A model generated the notes under the pieces. That model had not been told where the DNA came from. It made no database searches and saw nothing but the letters and a program-made list of their open reading frames with translations. The position numbers were made by a program, and so were the translations under genes. This document shows positions 24,182-36,744 of a stretch of 64,000 nucleotides of DNA, piece after piece. The DNA comes from Helichrysum umbraculigerum (taxonomy: Eukaryota > Streptophyta > Magnoliopsida > Asterales > Asteraceae), in contig CATIUR010000004.1 of the NCBI GenBank assembly GCA_949592205.1, forward strand, positions 70,033,837 through 70,097,836, written 5' to 3'. Positions within the stretch are counted from its first letter, which is position 1, and the number at the start of each line of letters is the position of its first letter.

Positions 24182-24285
24182 CATGTACGGCCCTGTAGAG
24201 GCCATGTATAGCTTCCTAAAGGCCGTGTACGGCTCTATGGAGGCCGTGTACGGCCCTGTGGTGGCCGTGTACTAGGCCGTGTGCT
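24182..24285. repeat. Tandem GCCGTGTACGGC dyad array
   Basis: Five degenerate ~21-bp units of the type GGCCGTGTACGGCTCTATGG, each with GCCGT and ACGGC arms or variants. It lies about 90 bases upstream, on the minus strand, of the TATA box at 24085-24095. Confidence 0.75.
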
Positions 24286-24751
24286 TTTTTGACTTTTCGC
24301 GTTGCTTCGAAAGGCCGTATCTTCATCGTTTCGCGTCCGTTTGACTTGATTCTTTCACCTACGGTCTTGTAATTCAGTTACGCTTCTAATGATGCCAATT
24401 TGGTAGAAATTGGATGTGTGGAGCCCAGGCGTGTCCAGAATACGTTTCGTAGTCTTTGGTTGTGCTATTTCTTGCATATCTTCTTCATCCTTGATCCATC
24501 TTGAGCAATCCTTATATCCACGTTCTAGTAATCTTCATAGATACAAAATAAGATAATTTTAAGGTCTTGGTATGGATTTTACAGTAGATATAGGGTGTTG
24601 CTCAATTTGGTTCCCATTTCAACGTATTTTCAGCCCTTTTCTTATAGTTTTGGAAAGTCTAACAAGTTTTCACCTTTATAACAAAATGTGATGAATAATG
24701 ATGTTTTAAGAATGTTTTTGTTATAAAAGGCCTAAATATGGGGTCAATAAT

Positions 24752-27678
24752 TGTAACAACCCCAAATTTAAGGCCAATTTAAATTTTCCCTAATTACGTG
24801 TTTATTACTTGTATATAATATGAAATAGGATTATATACGTTATTTACTTATTATATATATATATGGATGGAATATATATATATACGCGTATACGATTCGT
24901 ACATATCGTATGAAACTACAATTGTACAAACTTGCGGACATTGGTAAAACAATTATTAAATAATGTGAAATTATTTAATTACTTTGACTAGTACTTTATA
25001 TTATGTTTATAATATAACGGAAAACGTACGTTTTAATTAAAACGTTACCGAACTCTCCGAAAACTCGACCAACCAACAAAACAAAACAAATGTTACATTT
25101 TATAACTTCAAAACAAAGTATTTTATTAAAATGCTTTAACTAAATTATCGGATATTATTTCGTATTTTAAACGTATATTTAATCGCGTATAAAATGATTT
25201 TAACGTTTAAACGACCGGGAAAACGAACACCACACGGAGCGCAAACACGAGGGAACGAAACTTGGTGAGATCCACACACGGTGGACCCCACCAACCGGCC
25301 AAGACAAGGGGACAAACCCCCCACCTCTCTTTGATCACTTACACACACAAACACATTCACCACTTTCACACCCCATCAAACTCTCTCATCTCTCTCTCTA
25401 GCTCGGCACTCTCTCTCTCTAAAAATCACCCACAAAACGAACTTCAATCACCTAGCTCGTTTGGAGAAAAGTGATCACGAGAACGAGGGCTACAACTTCA
25501 TCTTTTCGGATTTTCGTTTCGACAACTTTGTAAGTTTTCCGGCGACCCGAAACTTTTCCAATTACTTTTATTTTGCTAGATTATTGTTCCCCTAGCTTAG
25601 TAATGTCCAAATATGTAAATAAAACACGTTTGTGAACACGTTAACGGAAATGTCGGTTTTGGTCATTTTAAAGAAAACGACACCACAAACCTTAAAAACG
25701 ACCACCAATAGTTACTATGGACTCATTATAACATATTAAAACTAGTATAAAAGTTCTAGACCCAACGGAAACCGGAAAATACGTTTTCGGAAACTTAAAT
25801 TCCGAACAGACCTCTTGTGTCGCATCGGACCAAAATTTCATGCGACACAACACTGTGTCGCATGTTATGTCACACGTTATGTCGCAATGTATGCGACACA
25901 ACGCTTATGTCGCACTATATGTCGTATCATCTACGACACAAAGTTTACCTATCGCTTGATTGCGACACAACGACTATGTCGTATCGTTGTGTCGTACCAT
26001 TGTATGCGAGACAACCATTGTGTCGCATAAACACCAAACCGAAATCAATCCATACGACACAGACCTTATGTCGCATACGGTCTGCGACACAAGCCTTGTG
26101 TCGCAGATAGCCCAGATCAGAAAACAAAATATATTCTAAGTGTTGGAATCACTTTTCAACTACTAAATCAAATACGATGCTACTTATACATGAAAATACT
26201 ATACTTTTGAGAGTATACAACAACACTTGAATACGTACAAGACTATACTAAACTAACGTGAGATTTCACTCACACACATGTACGAGATTACACTTGGAAA
26301 TACTTAGGAGATTACACTCCAACGAACTTACACTTGTACGTTACACGGGATTACATCCGATACGAACTTACAAGTTCACTCACTAGTTACGTGCTGGATT
26401 ACACGTTAACTGATACGAACATACACTCGAATACTTACGAGGTTTCACTCGTACCCTTTGGGGTTTAAGCCCATTGGAACTTACGCAAACGATACACGTT
26501 GTGATACAAACAAACAGTTATACACGTACGCTTTACAAATGTACAACTACTATGAATACATAATAATAATGGATGGAATTATTATTATTACACAACGACA
26601 CCAACGGACCGTACAACTTTTATACAAACTACGATTTACAAACGAATACAAACGTACAAACAACTTATGGACATTAACTAGTTTGGGAACAACTAGCATG
26701 GATACTTTACAAGTATTTCATTTACTTACTAAACCTTATGCGTATTAGGACACTAAGGGTTGCTAGTTCGGGATACTACTTTGCTTGCTTACTGCATTAT
26801 CTGCTAGACTCAGGTGAGTCTCACAGCCCCTACTTTACTGTTTTTACTCAGGGGTGAGATGCATTACTGTTTTACATGAACACACAAAACTTACTTGCTG
26901 CCATGATTTACATATTGTACTAGATTACGGATACGCCAATTGCATGAGTTTTCGACTAATCCAATGAAATCCTCCTTAATCATAGTTGTTAGTTATGTGA
27001 TAAGCGCGAGTTTTAGTATATGGATCCATATGGGACTGACAATCCCCGCCCGGGGTAGCACGCACTACCACGAACCGTTCCTGTAGAAACGGGCGTTTCT
27101 TACTCGTTCCGTATGAATGTTTTGGATTACATTCATGGGGGGTACCTATATTTACTGTACGTTAAGCTTCAACTATGGTGGCTCATGGCAATTGTATCAA
27201 ACGGTTAGCATAACCTGCAATCACCCACTTATTAAAACTTAAGTTAACGATGAGCATAACCTGTGATCGTTACTTACTGGCTGGCTATGATTTACGAATA
27301 CTACTTGTGTGTTCAACTGTTTACTTACTTACAAACATGTGAGATTCACCAACCTTTTGGTTGACCGTTTTAGTAATGCTTCTCAGGTACACAGCATCAG
27401 TAGGGATGCCCAGCAGGATAAACTTTCTTAGCTCGAGTCGCATGCATTTACAAGCTTGGAGATTTACATACATTACTTTTGTACTTACTGTTATGTATTA
27501 GAATCTCTAGGATTTTACTTGAACTCGAGCTTGTATTTTGAAACTACTTATGTATTAATGTAATAACTTTTCGAACGTCTCATTTAGAGTCGTTCACTGT
27601 ATCCTTTGTGCTTGTGATTATTGATTAGTAACACCCAAAACATCGCTTCCGCAAACTGTTAAATTTGGGGGTGTTACA
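24752..27678 (+). mobile_element. Tekay-type solo LTR
   Basis: 2,927 bp from TGTAACAACCCC to GGGGGTGTTACA, with perfect ATAAT duplications at 24747-24751 and 27679-27683. There is no internal region, so it arose by LTR-LTR recombination after insertion into the U3 of the Athila LTR. Features are a CT-rich leader (25380-25430), a TGCGACACAA hairpin array, and a 3' part collinear with 1-507. Open frames within it are not genes. Confidence 0.93.
25815..26106. repeat. TGCGACACAA dyad array in the solo LTR
   Basis: About seven dyads with arms related to TGCGACACAA and TTGTGTCGCA and loops of 3-5 nt. The last (around 26083-26106) is a perfect 10-bp stem with loop GCC. Some arms carry TACGA and are faced by TCGTA, but pairing is not always kept. 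Confidence 0.8.
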
Positions 27679-27716
27679 ATAATGTAGGTAAAAACGTGAA
27701 TTTTTGCACTACATCA

Positions 27717-28790
27717 CACCACTAGCAAACCCTAGACCACCACTGAAAATTCGTTCACCAAGTCTGCTTAGTGTCGCAAAACACTAACAAACCCTAGTAG
27801 ATGAACGACTTAACCATCAAGCACAAGACAACCCAAACTGATCAAAATTGTGCGAATAATCACCAACGTTCACCAATGTCTGCACCCTTACATGTACAAG
27901 AAACATTCTTAAAACATCATTTTCCAAGTAAGATTAAAGAAAGAGAAAAGGTTCCTTACAAAGAAATGGTGAATCTAACGGCGGCAATGGAATGAGAGTG
28001 CGATCCTTGACGTTTCCTTGCTTTTCTTTTGAAGAACCGATTAGTTTGAAGGTAGTGGCTCTAGGTGGTGGTGTGGTGGATGGTGGGGGTGAGAGGGGAT
28101 GTTGTTTGGCTGAAAATTTGAGAGAGAAAGAGGCTAGAGAGAGAGTTGAGTGAGAAAGTAGAAAATGGAGAATGCTGGAGTGGAATGGTGAGTCAACAAG
28201 AAAAGGGAGAGGGGATGGGAGGCCATACCTCCTTTTTCTTGACTGATTTTGAGTGGGGTCCACCCATGTGCGGGCTTCACCAAACTTGTTCCCCAATTCG
28301 CGCTCCATGCGGTGCTCTTTTACCCGGTCGTTTGACGTTGTAATTAATCACGTAACGTTTTCAAATGTTATTATTATATTCGTACATTCACGATATTTTT
28401 AGTCAAAGTATTCTATCAAAATACTTAATGTTGAGTTATAAAAATATAACTTGGGTTTTATTCATTCGTCGGGCGCGTTTCGCGCGTTTTCGTCGCGTAT
28501 GGTTTGTTTTAAGCGAAACGTGTAACGCTTATAATGTATTTGTAATATTTCAAAGTAAATAATGTTTATTAAATAAATTCACATTATTTAGAAAACTTTT
28601 TCACCAACGTCCGTATTTATTGCGTCGGATCCCATCCGATTCGTTTACGAGCGATTTAAAACAATCACGTATGTTTATATATATAATTATATATAAAAAT
28701 TTTAAGTATTAAGCCTTAATACGTAACTAAATATGAGCAATTAACGTTAAAGCTAGGCACAATAAATGTCCTAATTTGTCGGGTGTCACA
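27717..28790 (-). mobile_element. Truncated minus-strand Tekay-type LTR
   Basis: The minus strand begins TGTGACACCCGACAAATT at 28790, as does the solo LTR at 31577. It runs through the same U3 and leader as the solo LTR at 24752: AAACGACCGGG, GGAGCGCGAA, GTGGACCCCA, then CT-rich text. It stops at 27717, just after GTGTTTTGCGACACTAAGC, the start of a TGCGACACAA-type array. A 124-codon frame on this strand is leader sequence, not a gene. Confidence 0.7.
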
Positions 28791-28831
28791 ATATTTGATG
28801 AAAATGGGTATATTATTGTATATAATTATAT

Positions 28832-29145
28832 ATGCTGGAAACTGAAAATTCACCACCAAATATTCCTGCAATGGACCTCACTTATCCTTTGAATGCACTT
28901 GTGAATGAATCAATGACTCAAGAAAGTCAAGTCAACTTACCAGAAAGAACTGCTGCAGCTGATGTTTATTTTGATGAAATAGTGACTGCACAAAAGAACA
29001 AGAGAAGGAAATATGAAAGAATTGCTCAGCTGTGGACGCTAACTCGACTGACAAGTATGGTACTGGTTTAAGCTTAGATAGGCCATTTGAGTTAGATAAT
29101 GAAGGAAATGGTGCTGGTGGTTCTGGATCTGGATCTCAGAAGTAA
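28832..29145 (+). pseudogene. Unrecognised gene remnant with one frameshift
   Basis: A frame of 79 codons opens at 28832: an acidic stretch, then a Lys/Arg helix KNKRRKYERIAQL. A +1 change near 29030 continues into a second frame ending in a Gly/Ser-rich tail (GAGGSGSGSQK, stop at 29143-29145). The composition is protein-like and differs from the AT-rich flanks. It could be the last exon of a transposase-associated or nuclear protein. I cannot assign a family. Confidence 0.35.
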
Positions 29146-29534
29146 ATTAAGTTTGGTTTTAGGTTATATGTGTATGGTAATGAACTTATGCAGTAGGATG
29201 TTATCTTTTGGGGTATGAACTGGTATCTTTTGAACTTTGTAATCAGCATTTAACTATGTATTGATCCCCTTTTGATGTGTGTAATGGACCTACTTATCTT
29301 ATATTATTGTGCATTATCTGTATTCTAGTGTGAAATTTGTCAAAAATAGGTATGGATTGTATCAAAACTCAGGGAAGTGGTCTAATTATTTTGTCAAAAA
29401 AGTTATCTTTATGTGCATATCATGTGGGTGGTGTCTATACATAAAGTATTAAATGGTCAAAAAGGTAAACCAACTTGCATTAAACAAAGGGACCAACATT
29501 CATTACAAAATACAATAGCTCACCTACATTACTA
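29146..29534. other. AT-rich spacer
   Basis: No gene or repeat is seen. It could be the 3' untranslated region of the remnant ending at 29145. Confidence 0.4.
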
Positions 29535-29749
29535 CTCCCTCCGTACCGATTCTATTGTCCAGTATTCCTTTTTTGGATGTCCCAATTTTATTGTCCACTT
29601 CCATAAATAGATAAGAATAATGAGATAAAGTTCATTTATGCCCCTAATTTATATATGTAAGACAAAAAGGTAGGTAAAAAGTAAAGGGTAAAATTGTCTT
29701 CTTATCAAAAAGTAAGAGAGAGGGGACAATAAAATTGGGACGGAGGGAG
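29535..29749. mobile_element. Stowaway-type MITE
   Basis: 215 bp with terminal inverted repeats CTCCCTCCGTACC (left) and, inverted, CTCCCTCCGTCCC (right), flanked by TA on both sides (29533-29534, 29750-29751). These are the hallmarks of Stowaway (Tc1/mariner) MITEs. It has no coding capacity. Confidence 0.9.
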
Positions 29750-29903
29750 TACTACATTAAACCAAAACAACATTATTGCATGCATACATTACTACTGCAT
29801 TAAATCACAAACCAAAACACAACTACATCATCTCTTTTCCATTTCCATTCAAGAGTTCTTATGAACGAATGGCATCTTCTTCTAGAAATCCTAAATAACA
29901 AAT

Positions 29904-30428
29904 TCAAAACACCAACACAATTGCAATCAAACACACTAGAACACCACACAATTTCATGTAAAAATTTGCATTTGACTTGTTCTTCTCCACTTCAATTTGT
30001 AGCAGACCCATAGCAGCTTCCATTTCACTCTTGTACAGCTCAAAATCACCTTCCAAATTAGTGTGCATTTCTCTAAGCTTCATAATCTGATAAAAACTCT
30101 CTCTCTGGTCTCGGTTCAAACATGAATACAACTCGTATATGTTCGCTTTGTACCAATCGCTATCCAATTCAACATCAATCCAGTTAAAAGCTTTGCATTT
30201 CTTTTTCCCTAGAGACTAACATAATTCATGAAATTAAAAACATTTTCATGAAATTTAGTTGGATAAACCTTACATAACTACACTTACAATGGAATTGGGG
30301 CAAGTTAAAAACTTTCGAGCAGGGTTGGTGGAAGTCTACGACGTTCGTTTCTTCAGAGGAAGGGGCTTTTCACAAAAACAGAAACCACTTAGGGTCGATC
30401 GATTGGAGGTTGAAGAAGATGTTGACAT
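29904..30428 (-). pseudogene. GRF-type zinc-finger protein with coiled coil and C-terminal membrane helix, broken by a stop
   Basis: Two minus-strand exons are inferred. Exon 1 (30428-30288) encodes a Ser-rich start, then CFCEKPLPLKKRTS, an in-frame TAG, and NPARKFLTCPN, and ends at a GTAAGT donor. Exon 2 (30215-29904) follows a TTAG acceptor in frame and supplies the last Cys and FNWIDVEL. It continues into a ~55-residue helical region and a hydrophobic C-terminus (LCGVLVCLIAIVLVF). The Cys spacing, the NPxRxF motif and the aromatic-Trp-Ile/Val-Asp end match the plant GRF zinc finger, a nucleic-acid-binding fold. The stop replaces a residue in the variable stretch before NPARKF. Reassembled length is about 150 residues. 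It is probably non-functional, unless the TAG is read through or is a sequencing error. Confidence 0.7.
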
Positions 30429-31571
30429 TGTTGCGGTTGAAGCTTACAGACTTCTATCTGCCAATTTCGCGATTAGGATTACAATATTAAGTTTTTGAAA
30501 TGTATCTGCTTTTAAAGAGATACATGACAACATGGATGATTGACATGTCATATAGTCTCTCACATGGCAGCCACGTCATTAAATTAGATGACATAGACAC
30601 GCCACGTCAAGGTTTGAAAAATGTTTCCGGTAAAATACCAATTAATTGGTGATATGAACTCAAAATTTGAAAGTTTGTTGATGATCGTGGTAATAAAATG
30701 GGTACATGGGTAGCCCCGGAACAAAAAAGTAAGTACAGGAGCGATCCGCGGCTTTAACCCTTTTCACTATTTCAGTTGTAGTAATCAATTTACATTTCAA
30801 TCTTACAACTAACTCATAGAGAAATCAATTAAATAACAAATAGATAATTAAGATAAAGAAAGCCATAATTCAGAATACAAGATAATTGCAAATCATACTA
30901 TTACTTTTGCCAATTGAATGAATAAATATTATTTGTTTTCCTTACAAATGCTAAACTTATTTCTTAGTCTTTCTGTGTATATTCAAGCCTCTGTGTATTA
31001 TCTTATGCTCTCAAATAATGGAAATGAGTTCTCTATATATTCTGGCCGTCTGGAAAACTCGGCGAGTAGCTCTTTGGACTCGGCGAGTTTCTCGTTTGGT
31101 CTTATCTTTAAAATGTATCCAGTCTTCTTTGTGTCCACATTCGTTGAATCGTTGAATGTTTTCCTCAGAGTTGGTTAATCTTCTATATATCTCTCATTTT
31201 AAATAAGTTTTATTCTATCTTCATCTCTTATTTTGAATTCGGATATTTATCATTTCAGATAATCTTCACTTTCCTCCTTACTCAGCAAGTTATATCTAGG
31301 CTCGGCAAGTTTCTTGCACAGAAATCTTCAATTATGCATTTTAATCCCTGAATTTCTTCCTTTTTTCATATTAGCTCCAAAACTAGAATTTATTCAAATA
31401 TAAGAATATAAGTAGCAATTACTTCTTAATTTATTAAATAAATTAGGTAAAAAAACCTTACAAAAACATGTCTAATTTTACACTAATCAATATGCGAGGG
31501 AATAGGTCCATTAGTTAGCTACGCTAAGCACCAAACATCCTCCCAAAACCCCGTGTTACTCCCGCTCGACA
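30429..31571. other. AT-rich region with ACTCGGCGAGT dyads
   Basis: No gene is seen. It holds two perfect ACTCGGCGAGT palindromes at 31057-31067 and 31078-31088 and decayed copies near 31280-31310, possibly the remains of another LTR. CACGTCA-type words recur at 30540-30620. Confidence 0.4.
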
Positions 31572-33009
31572 CTTTCTGTGACACCCGACAAATTAGGACT
31601 TCATTTGTACCTAGATTAATTGTAATTATAAGTATTTAGTTGAAATAGGGCTAAATATATGTAACTGTTTGTATATTCTTATATATACACGTACGTAATT
31701 AATTCTAATTACGCAAACTATCGAATGGATTTTGATACAAATGGATGTTGGTGAAACTTTTAATAAATAACGCAAAACTATTTTATAGTAGTTATTTACT
31801 TATATTATTATGTATTAATAATATACGAAACGGTATACGTTATATATAACACGTACAAACACGCAACGAACGTGCAAATCGAGACCGACAACTTAACGAA
31901 GTATTTTATAAAAAATCTATCAAGTATATTGAATAAATAATCCAACTTAAATTTACGCGAAAATATTGCTTACAAAACATTACGAATATACGTTTTAACG
32001 TTTAAACAATTAATTTAACGAACGGGTAAACAACCACGGGACGTTACGTAAAATTGAGGAACCAAAAAGTTGACAAATTCAGCCTTGTGGGGCCATAGAC
32101 AAACCGGCCCATGGTCATGCTTCTCCCCATTTCTTCTTTTGACTACATCACACACAACCTACCATACTTTCATTCACCACCACCTCACTCCAACTCTTTC
32201 TCCACTCCACTCCCACTCTCCCTCCTCTCTTGAACCGGCCAAGACAACCGCCACCACCACCACAAGCCGTCACACCAACACCACCACCTAAAAACTTATC
32301 GTCGCACGAAGTGACTTCAAGGAAAAACGATCACGAAAACGAGGACATCGTAGTCATCATCTTCTTCATCTTCGGTTCATCACAATCGTTGTAAGAACTC
32401 TTTTTCTTTTGCTAGATTTTCTTGAAATAAGTTTATTTACATGTTTGCTAGTCCACTTAGAGAAATCATGTCCAAATCAAGTGTTAAAAGTTGTTTTCCA
32501 AACACATCTAACAACACGGTTTCTGTCCAGAAACTTCGTCTCCTTCTCGAGCTCATATCTCGACTTCTAGACCTCGAAAACGTGTGAGACTTTTTCCTAT
32601 GAACTACAAAACATGTTAACTTTAAAAATTTCTTCTATAGCATCCCTTGAAAATAAACGGATTCCCCTAGAAAATTAGGTTTTCATGCTTGTATCCGGAT
32701 TGATCAAAACTGGACCTCAGGGGATTCACAATTTTATTTAACCAACTAAACGATGCTTAAAAATCACGGAAAATTTTCCGAAAATAATTAACATATAGGG
32801 GTATAATGGATATTTTTCTTGGAATTTAATTCGGATTCTAACATAACGAAAACGAACCCCGAAACGGACTTAAAATACGGCGAACCCAACATATGGACTG
32901 ATTTTTCAACATTTTTAAAACCGACACTTCGGGCTAACCACAAAACGTCACGATAATTTTTATATACACTAAACATATTTAGAACTCTTGTAAAAGTCTC
33001 GGGTTAAAC

Positions 33010-33360
33010 CGAGCATGTTGACCAAGTTTTTCAACACAAAAACGTTCACAGCCTTTCCTGCGGACCGAGCCCAAACTCAACTCGCACACCCTACTGCTAG
33101 TTGAAATACGACGAACTGACCGTTGACTGCTATTTGACTCCTTGACCCGCGAGTTGATCCGTGCGAGTTGAACCGTTGACTCGCGACTTGACCTTGGCTT
33201 GCGAGACGAGAAATTGCGTGGCGAATTGAACCGTTTGACCATTTGACCTGCGAGTTGAGATGGCAGTGCGACTTGACTTGCTAGCTGAACTTGTTATGCG
33301 AGTTGAATTGCGAGTTGGCTTGGCCCTGCGAACTTTGAACTTGCGAACTGAACAGTCTGT
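33010..33360. repeat. GCGAGTTGA / TCAACTCGC-type array in the solo LTR
   Basis: More than ten scattered copies of TGCGAGTTGA, CGACTTGACC and their inversions, with variable spacing. It occupies the same relative place in the LTR as the TGCGACACAA array of the solo LTR at 24752. Pairing is less regular here. Confidence 0.6.
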
Positions 33361-34027
33361 TACTAAATTTAAGTTCTTTAACCAGGTACCGAATACGCCT
33401 CACGATCAATATACTTCATACGACATTACTTGAACATGAAAATGCATATACTTTATGAGTATACCATGAAGCAAACATGATAATAATACTTCGGAAATTA
33501 TTATTACAAACGTCACTAACGGGCCGCACACGTTTTTCTAAACGCAAACAACAAACAAACTATTGGACATAACTAGTTGAGTGGACAACTAGCATGAGTG
33601 GACATTGACACCCCATTTACACACAACCTTATGCGTTTAGGGCACTAGAAGGTTGCTATTTGGGACATTGACACCCACGGCTTGCTTATTATATTAGCAT
33701 ACCAAACTCAGGTGAGTTTCATAGCCCCACTTTTACTGTTTTACACTATGGGGTGAGATTACATACGCTGTTTTTATGATCACAAGTAACTGATAACAAC
33801 CTTTATATGAATTGCATGAGACGTTAATCCACTAAAAGTCCTCATTTTATCATAGTTCGTTAATTGTATAAGCGCTAGTATTATTAGATAGATCTATCGG
33901 GGATTGACATCCCTGTCCGGGCTAGTCGCTCTAGCCAACCCATGGAAACAGTAGTATTTGATTGTTACAGGTGTACTGGATTATACACCTGCTATAGGCA
34001 AAAACCAGGTTGGGCGTCAAACTGTGA

Positions 34028-34032
34028 GACAC
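34028..34032. repeat. Target-site duplication GACAC for the Athila element
   Basis: GACAC at 34028-34032 is repeated at 45769-45773, flanking the element exactly. Confidence 0.9.
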
Positions 34033-34627
34033 TGATATCACGTAAAAGTCACGTTTTTACTACCGATATCGCTCTCATTCTGGAACGATTCTTGGCATTT
34101 CAAACTCAAAAGCAGCACAAATCAATAGTATTATGCCAAGATGGTCAAAACAAGGTTGCACGATGAAAATCAAGCAAAACAGATGAAAAACGAAGATTCC
34201 ACGCACGTTTAAAGATTCAAGGCATCAAAATGAGATTTCAAGAAAAAAGTGCCTATCACCAACATCCATCTCATCCAAGATGTTCATTTTCAAATTACGA
34301 ATCCAACAGAAGAAGAATCAACAAAAACGGACGAATAATGAAGATTCTACATACGCCGGAAGATCCAAACGATTCGTACGAGACATCCAAAGATGGGAGA
34401 CATATTTTTGGGATATCTTTTCTTCAAAGTCATTGTTTTTAAATTACGAATCCAACGCAAAAAGAATCAACGCAAATGGACGCATAACGAAGAAAACACG
34501 CACGAATCAAGAAACGAGGCAACAAGCGACGAACCGGGGCGGGTGGCAGCCAGCCGCCGCCGGCCAACCACCCACCGCCGCCGGCCTACCACCTCCCGCC
34601 TTGTTTCCGCTTTTTGGTCCTTGCGCG

Positions 34628-34714
34628 TACCCGGTGCACCACCTTTACATGCTTTTTGGTACCCGGTGCACCACCTTTACGTGCTTTTTCTTACCCGGTG
34701 CACCACCTTTTCCA
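34628..34714. repeat. Three 32-bp tandem units with the palindrome GGTGCACC
   Basis: Units begin TACCCGGTGCACCACCTTT at 34628, 34660 and 34692, the third partial. The 8-bp palindrome GGTGCACC occurs in each. The same array is at about 44038-44125 in the right LTR, where two units carry GGTGCACTA instead. Confidence 0.85.
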
Positions 34715-34762
34715 CCTTTTCTAATGTGAGCCTTGGGATGCTAACGTGAGTCGAATTTCAAC

Positions 34763-34770
34763 TATAAATA
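34763..34770 (+). promoter_or_regulatory. TATA box of the left Athila LTR
   Basis: TATAAATA, about 50 bases after the 32-bp array and before a CT-rich leader. The right LTR has a short deletion here (at about 44175), which removes the box. Confidence 0.6.
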
Positions 34771-36580
34771 GCAGCCCCTAGGTTTCATTTCAACACACTC
34801 TCATATTCACACTCATATACATACTCACTCTTCCATTTCCACTTTCTCACTCTAGGAATTCTCTTATATTTTATAGTCTGGGATTATTGTAATTAATCTA
34901 CGGATTAACATATAGGCTAGAACAAACGTTAGGGATTTGGAGATTTATCTTTGTATGTTTTGAACGAGTTGTCAATTATAATAATACCCTGCTACACATT
35001 TATTTCCGGGTGATATCTAAACCTTTATCATAGTTGCTTTATTTCATATTTTAATCATGTGTTATTGCCTGGTATGTGATATATTTGTTGCCATTAATTG
35101 CGAGTAGTCTATTATTGGGATTGTTGATGATGTAGATAATTATAAGTAAGGATGACATTGTATAATTAGTGTACGACAATTGTAAAGTGATATGACGGCC
35201 CCTATTCGACTGTTTATCTGATATAGTACTGGAAACGCTTCGAGCAAAGTTCAAATGTATGGAAGTCAATAAACGACCGAAGGTAGTTATATCACTGGAA
35301 TCAGCTCTGGTCTAACAGTTGGATTTCCGAAAGGATAATACAACTTCGCAACTAACTGGTATATCCTACGAAAGTCAATACACAATAAAATGATGTTCGT
35401 AAAACACGTTCAGATAAAATAGGAATTAGTAAACCTTGTAATGTTAAGACTTTACGAACTTGAGTTTAATTTATGGAGTACCCTTTCTGGTTATCCACGT
35501 GACTGCAACCTAGTAATTATGACTTGATCAACCTTAATTATGGTAAGTAGTTATCTGTGCCCATGACATGCAATAAGTAAGACACACTGAAACCACTCGT
35601 TGTATATATTAGGTTTACATTTCTGCTTTGCTTTACATTTAATTAGATAGAGTGTCTCTTTCACTATCAATTAATCTTGACCGCATGTTGGATGTAAGAA
35701 GCCGTGAACTTACTATGTAAAGTACACTGTGTATTACTGAAAGGCATGGTCCGCATATGAAACATGTTTTAACAAACTGCGAATAATCCGTGGATGTATA
35801 ACTGTTTGAAAAGGAGAAACTTAAGTCGTAAGTCGAAGTAACTAGAGCTTAAATGAATGAAGATAAGGCTTCGGAATAAGAGTAAAGTCGTAATGACCTA
35901 GAATCCTTAAAACACCAAGTCTTACAAAATCGGCGGTCTAAACATACGAAGTTATTAATTTATGTGCTAATTGAGTAGTAAACTATTTTAGGAGTTAAGA
36001 AAGGTCGGACCTATGAGACGATACGCTACTGATTCATGCACCTCGGTATAAAACCAAAATAGGTTTCTTGTCTTTCAACTAGATAAGTATTGGAAGTTTG
36101 CGTATTGCTCCGATCAGAATCATGATAACGTAGTTCCTAGTGACATGCCAATGGGAATTTGAGGTGGTAGGGTTCTAGAGTTTAAACCTAGTAGTTTAAC
36201 TGCCTTATTAAGTATCACCCCTATTTATTCTGTGATCCTGAAACAATAATTATCAAAGTCTCAGCAATCACATATTTATCTTTATCTGCTTTCCTGTATT
36301 TTAATTTCCTGCAATTTACTTTCCTGCATTAGTCTTTAGTTTAAAAAACTCCCAAACCTACCTACTTGTCCCATCCTAAATACTTCCCTACCGAAAGCAC
36401 CAGCTTTAATCACCCACACGTTTCGATTCATAGAACGATCTAAGGTCATACTTACCGCTTGCTAACCAGAGTAGGTAGTACGTATAATTTAAGCCCCGCT
36501 ATTTATAAATTAAAAAACCCCTGCTGCGCCCGCATCACCATCAGAAATCACAACGACCGGTTGCGGGTGCAACAAGTTTT

Positions 36581-36599
36581 TGGCGCCGCTGCCGAGGAA
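36581..36599 (+). other. Primer binding site, tRNA-Asp type
   Basis: TGGCGCCGCTGCCGAGGAA, six bases after the LTR, closely resembles the tRNA-Asp-type site typical of Athila/Tat elements (TGGCGCCGTTGCCGGGGA). Confidence 0.85.
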
Positions 36600-36744
36600 T
36601 CGTTAACGTACGATTCAAGCCGCCTTAAAAAGTAGTATTTAGGAGATCCTTCCGATCGAAATCTTCTCAGAAATCCTTCGAAAGTTAATTTAAGTAATTA
36701 GTATCAATTAAGTATTAGTTAATTAGGATAATATTAGTTTAAAA

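Larger units (their letters stand above)
23514..27716 (-). mobile_element. 5' LTR of the deleted minus-strand Athila element, interrupted by a solo LTR
   Basis: Minus-strand order: TGATGTAGTGC at 27716, U3 shared with 20824-21245 (split at 24751/27684 by the nested solo LTR), the GCCGTGTACGGC array, TATA box, CTCTCTCTAG leader (23990-24040), then AT-rich U5-like text to about 23530. Without the nested LTR it is about 1.25 kb. The left edge is approximate and no primer site could be found. Confidence 0.6.
34033..36574 (+). repeat. Left LTR of the Athila element
   Basis: 2,542 bp, TGATATCA to GTGCAACA. It keeps the TATA box and about 190 bp near 36020-36215 that the right LTR lacks. Point differences are scattered, so this insertion is older than the Tekay element. 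Its G+C-rich stretch (34530-34600, CCGCCGCCGGCC) and the 32-bp tandem repeat lie upstream of TATA. Confidence 0.85.

Noticed and set aside
25817..26110. Cys-rich 97- and 71-codon frames
   Set aside because: They are translations of the TGCGACACAA array (repeated CDT/LCR peptides), not a metal-binding protein.
27934..28308. 124-codon minus-strand ORF with Ser/Pro-rich text
   Set aside because: It falls in the CT-rich leader of a truncated LTR that aligns with the solo LTR at 25200-25450.
34280..34749. 149- and 118-codon frames with Pro-rich tails, repeated at 43691-44161
   Set aside because: They lie within LTR U3; the Pro-rich part is the GGTGCACC tandem repeat, and frames differ between the two LTRs.
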